Position numbers and translations under genes: made by a program
Part shown: positions 24,365 through 27,036 of the stretch, piece after piece
How positions within the stretch are numbered: the first letter of the stretch is position 1
Layout: every line of letters starts with the position of its first letter
Notes under the pieces: generated by a model
Databases searched by the model: none
What the model was told of the DNA's origin: nothing
The model's input: only the letters and a program-made list of their open reading frames with translations
Source of the DNA: Puniceicoccales bacterium
GTDB lineage: Bacteria; Verrucomicrobiota; Verrucomicrobiia; Opitutales; UBA953
Direction: 5' to 3'
DNA length: 27,036 nucleotides
Assembly: GCA_031279675.1 (NCBI GenBank)
Contig: JAITIB010000062.1
Location: 1-27,036 of the forward strand

Positions 24365-24371
24365 ACAACAA

Positions 24372-24395
24372 GGCACGGGACTTGCGTCCCATGCC
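24372..24395 (-). terminator. Probable terminator of the Gfo/Idh/MocA gene
   Basis: GGCACGGGAC (24372-24381) pairs with GTCCCATGCC (24386-24395) across TTGC, with one internal mismatch. On the minus strand the stem is followed by TTGTTGTTTA. It lies between the convergent hpt and oxidoreductase genes. Confidence 0.55.
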
Positions 24396-24434
24396 CTCTC
24401 GTCAGTGCACTGCCGCCGGACGGGCGGAGCGGAA

Positions 24435-25739
24435 TCACGGAAGTGGTGTTTTCCCGGGGATGGCGATCTCGGCGGGCGGCGGCGTCCCCTCAAAGGTGTA
24501 GGCGGAGGGGGAGAGGTCTTCCTTTGACGCCCCGAGCAGCCACTTGTAGCCGACTTCCTTGCCAGTGTATGCGGAGATGCGCCCGAGTATCCCCGTGAGC
24601 GCGCTTTCGGCAAGGATGCGCGCCTCGTTCACGGGTGCGCCGTTGCGGATGCCTTGAATGAGGTCAATGTGCTCCTGAACGTAGGGGCTGACGCTCTTGC
24701 CCGAGTAACGCCAGTCGTCCTTGCCTTTGGCTTTGATGCGTCCGCTGGGGATGGCGGTGCCAAGGGTGCCGACGAGGTGTTCGTTGACGCGGTTCGCCGT
24801 GTTGTTGGTCTGCCGGCAGAAGCTTTGCACGCGCACGCCGTTGGCGTATTCAAATTCAACCGCGAAGTGGTCCCAGATATTGCCCCAGGTCCGGGTCTGG
24901 CGCCCGCCGACACCAAAGGCCTTCACGGGAGGGCCGCCAAAGGCCCAGTTCATGATGTCGAGGTTGTGGACGTGCTGCTCCACGATGTGGTCGCCGCAAA
25001 GCCATGTGAAGCCATACCAGTTGCGCAGCTGGTATTCCATTTCGGACCAGTTGTTGCGGCGTTTGTGGTGGGGCCAGAATCCGTCCGTGCTGCCGCCCAC
25101 CCAATAGGCTTGCCCGCTGATGAGCTCGCCAATGGCGCCTTCGCGGACGCGCTTCATCGTTTCCCGGTAACCCCAGTCGTGGCGGCGTTGGGTACCGGCG
25201 ACCACGGAGAGCTTTTTTTGCGCGGCAAGCTCGCCAAGCTCGATGACTTTGCGCGCCCCGGCGGCGTCAACGGCAACGGGTTTTTCGGCGAATATGTGGA
25301 CGTTTTTCGCGATGGCTTCCGCCATGTGCGCGGGGCGAAAATGCGGGGGCGCGGCGAGGATGACGATGTCAACACCGGAGGCGATGACTTGCTTGTAGGC
25401 GTCAAAACCGGAAAAACAACGCTCCTGGGGGACATTGCTCCGGGGATTGTTCGCAAATGCTTTTTTTGCACCGTTGACGCGGTCGGCAAACACGTCGCCA
25501 ATCGCCCAGATTTGCACGTCGCGATCGGCCTTGAGACAGTCGCCCACCGCGCTCTTGCCGCGTCCGCCGCAGCCGATGAGCCCGACCTTGAGTCGTTCAT
25601 TCGCGCCGGCGGCAAAGGCGGTGGCGGGAATGCTCGCGAGAATGGGCAGCGAGGCGAGCGCGGCGCAGTTGCCGATGAACGCGCGGCGGGATGGATGCCC
25701 GGAGGGCAGGGTGTGATGGACTGTGTCGGGTGTTTTCAT
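24435..25739 (-). CDS. Tat-exported Gfo/Idh/MocA family oxidoreductase
   Basis: From the ATG at 25739 the protein has 434 residues; an ATG at 25760 is an alternative start. Residues 16-45 are a twin-arginine signal (SRRAFIGNCAALASLPILAS, ending ATAFAAG), pointing to folded export. The Rossmann NAD(P)-binding domain follows (KVGLIGCGGRGKSA, 51-64), with GDVFADR for the ribose and HIFAEKPVAVDAAGA (148-162), where EKP is the family's lysine motif. The C-terminal domain (about 180-400) includes WLCGDHIVEQHVHNLDIMNW and a conserved His-rich stretch. Such exported members are common in Verrucomicrobia and Planctomycetes and are thought to act on sugars or glycosides; the substrate cannot be read here. 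It follows tcdA on the same strand after 95 bases and ends facing hpt. Confidence 0.92.
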   Translation of the reverse strand: MKTPDTVHHTLPSGHPSRRAFIGNCAALASLPILASIPATAFAAGANERLKVGLIGCGGRGKSAVGDCLKADRDVQIWAIGDVFADRVNGAKKAFANNPRSNVPQERCFSGFDAYKQVIASGVDIVILAAPPHFRPAHMAEAIAKNVHIFAEKPVAVDAAGARKVIELGELAAQKKLSVVAGTQRRHDWGYRETMKRVREGAIGELISGQAYWVGGSTDGFWPHHKRRNNWSEMEYQLRNWYGFTWLCGDHIVEQHVHNLDIMNWAFGGPPVKAFGVGGRQTRTWGNIWDHFAVEFEYANGVRVQSFCRQTNNTANRVNEHLVGTLGTAIPSGRIKAKGKDDWRYSGKSVSPYVQEHIDLIQGIRNGAPVNEARILAESALTGILGRISAYTGKEVGYKWLLGASKEDLSPSAYTFEGTPPPAEIAIPGKTPLP

Positions 25740-25834
25740 TGCTTGCGAATAGTGTTGCATTGCGCCGACGTGGACAGGGTGGGGCAACAAAGGTTCCGGT
25801 GCGCCGCGGCGGATTCCCCGTCCGTGGCGCCGCC

Positions 25835-26623
25835 TCATGCGCCGGTGGCGATGGCGTTCACCACAACGCCGGCGGTGGCGAGCCCGAACGCGCCTGTCAC
25901 AAAAGCCGCGGTGCCGTAGCCCCATTCGCAGTTGGGGCGCAGATTGTCCGTGGCCTCCAGCGTGCCCGCGAGCGTCGCCGAGCAACCGTCGGGATCCCCG
26001 GCGCTTGGCTCGGGCGACCATGCGCAGGGGATGCCAAATTTTTTCCCGTTGCGCGGAAATCCGTGGGTCTGACGGAGGCGCTTGCGCACGAATTTCAAAA
26101 GCGGATCGTTTTGCGTCACACTCAGGTCGGTGACGCGGATTGCCGTGCCGTCGCGTTTGCCTGCGCAACCGCCGCTCACGACAATCGGAATGCGCCGCGC
26201 ACGGCATTCCGCGATAAGGTGACACTTGCCGGCCAGCCCGTCGGTCGCGTCAACGATGCGCGCATGCGCGGGGAGACGCGAAAAGATGTCCGTGGCGGTG
26301 GCGGCGGTGTAAAAACGACGGTCGGTGCAAATCCGGCAGTCCGGGTTGATGCTTTGCAGGCGTTCGCGCAGAGCCTCCACCTTGGGTTGCCCGAGCGTGC
26401 CCGTGGTGGTGTGCAGCTGCCGGTTGGTGTTGGAAATGCAGACATCGTCCATGTCTATCAACGTGAGCGCGCCGACACCGGATCGGGCAAGCGCCTCCGC
26501 CGCCCACGAGCCGACGCCACCGAGCCCCACAACCGCCACGTGCGCGACAGCAAGCCGTTGCAACCCGGCGCGTCCGTAGAGACGCCCGGTCCCGGCGTAT
26601 CGGGCGAGGAAATCGGAGTTCAT
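25835..26623 (-). CDS. tcdA: tRNA threonylcarbamoyladenosine dehydratase (ThiF/MoeB/HesA family)
   Basis: TcdA uses ATP to cyclise t6A to ct6A at position 37 of ANN-decoding tRNAs. The 262-residue protein has the E1-like nucleotide-binding motif VAVVGLGGVGSWAAEAL (29-45), with LTLIDMDDVCISNTNRQLH (53-71) containing the acidic ATP/Mg-contacting residues and the Arg of the family. The middle DATDGLAGKCHLIAECR is the second conserved block. The tail VTGAFGLATAGVVVNAI resembles the membrane-associated C-terminal helix of TcdA (CsdL) proteins. The start with RYAGTGRLYG and the absence of a CxxC zinc pair favour TcdA over MoeB or ThiF. The ATG at 26623 is used. It lies upstream of the oxidoreductase gene and is divergent from an alcohol dehydrogenase gene. 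Confidence 0.93.
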   Translation of the reverse strand: MNSDFLARYAGTGRLYGRAGLQRLAVAHVAVVGLGGVGSWAAEALARSGVGALTLIDMDDVCISNTNRQLHTTTGTLGQPKVEALRERLQSINPDCRICTDRRFYTAATATDIFSRLPAHARIVDATDGLAGKCHLIAECRARRIPIVVSGGCAGKRDGTAIRVTDLSVTQNDPLLKFVRKRLRQTHGFPRNGKKFGIPCAWSPEPSAGDPDGCSATLAGTLEATDNLRPNCEWGYGTAAFVTGAFGLATAGVVVNAIATGA

Positions 26624-26797
26624 GCCCGCGCACGAATGTGCTCAAGGTGGCGCTTGTCAACCCTGCGCGCCTGCCACCGGCCTTTGCATCGGGGCGGGAT
26701 ATTTTGCGCTTGTGTCTGTCGCCACGATTGCATTTATATCGCGTCTTCGAAATCGGTCGTTGCGCGCCAACGCTGGTTTCCTTTGCAACCAATACAC

Positions 26798-27036
26798 ATG
26801 TCCATCTCTTCACAGATTCCCAAAACGATGCTTTGCGCGGTCTTGCCCGGAGACCACACAGCGAAGCTCGAAACGCATCCCGTCCCGACGCCCGGGCATG
26901 GCGAGGTGCTCCTTCGTATGAAGGCCTCCACCATTTGCGGCTCCGACATCCGCTGCATCTACCACGAGCACTTGGGCAAAGGCCCCGAGGGCTACCAGAA
27001 AGGCATGATCGCCGGGCACGAGCCTTGCGGCCAAAT
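26798..27036 (+). CDS. Zinc-dependent alcohol dehydrogenase family protein (5' part, cut by window edge)
   Basis: The 79 complete codons from the ATG at 26798 cover the start of the GroES-like catalytic domain of a medium-chain dehydrogenase. VPTPGHGEVLLRMKASTICGSDI contains the Cys that binds catalytic zinc (Cys48, in TICGSD), and AGHEPCGQ, at the edge, contains the His-Glu pair of the zinc site. Such proteins oxidise alcohols or polyols with NAD(P). The insert YHEHLGKGPEGYQKGMI between the two motifs is typical of sorbitol/threonine-dehydrogenase-like members. The NAD-binding half is missing, so the substrate is open. The ATG lies in AATACACATG with no Shine-Dalgarno sequence. It is divergent from tcdA with 174 bases between; no clear promoter could be picked. 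Confidence 0.88.
   Translation, partial: MSISSQIPKTMLCAVLPGDHTAKLETHPVPTPGHGEVLLRMKASTICGSDIRCIYHEHLGKGPEGYQKGMIAGHEPCGQ

Noticed and set aside
25761..26225. Upstream extension of the Tat oxidoreductase frame into tcdA
   Set aside because: The Tat signal begins just after the ATG at 25739; the extension overlaps tcdA in another frame.
1..27036. CRISPR array, integrase, transposase or prophage
   Set aside because: No regularly spaced repeats with unique spacers and no mobile-element proteins were found; the 41-bp array has no spacer pattern.

Overview
The window looks like a chromosomal segment of a GC-rich verrucomicrobium, most likely of the Opitutaceae. The clues are the very large pilin-headed protein of the Verru_Chthon cassette A type, a Tat-exported Gfo/Idh/MocA oxidoreductase, and housekeeping genes that almost never carry a Shine-Dalgarno sequence. 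The taxonomic placement is an inference from gene content. No phage, transposon, integrase or CRISPR array was seen. All coding regions have similar base composition, so nothing points to recent transfer.

Layout. Positions 1-9516 are all on the minus strand. Read in transcription order they are: asnS (asparaginyl-tRNA synthetase), tRNA-His, a 1286-residue membrane-anchored protein with a pilin-like N-terminus, a small secreted protein, rpsU (ribosomal protein S21), mutA (methylmalonyl-CoA mutase small subunit), and a DUF1847 metal-binding protein cut by the left edge. Positions 9733-16402 are on the plus strand: a polysaccharide co-polymerase/BY-kinase with a 15-C tract near its 3' end, then pabA-thiE two bases apart, then a ketosynthase - acyl carrier protein - alpha-oxoamine synthase trio. 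Positions 16455-19923 return to the minus strand: uxaC, hemY and a YraN family protein. From 20037 the plus strand carries an ABCG-type ABC transporter, a 450-bp spacer with three tandem 41-bp repeats, rpsB-tsf, and hpt. A minus pair follows (tcdA, then the Tat oxidoreductase), and the right edge cuts a zinc alcohol dehydrogenase family gene on the plus strand.

How the genes fit together. Most of the window is housekeeping: translation (asnS, tRNA-His, rpsU, rpsB, tsf, tcdA), cofactors (pabA, thiE, hemY, mutA) and purine salvage (hpt). The more interesting parts are four. (1) The ketosynthase-ACP-oxoamine synthase cassette could make a long-chain 2-amino-ketone, as in sphingoid base synthesis. 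(2) The BY-kinase has tyrosine clusters at both ends and a slippage-prone C15 tract. (3) The 41-bp repeat array lies between the ABC transporter and rpsB. (4) The pilin-headed giant protein is paired with a small secreted protein, with no pilin genes nearby. Rho-independent terminators are visible after most transcription units.
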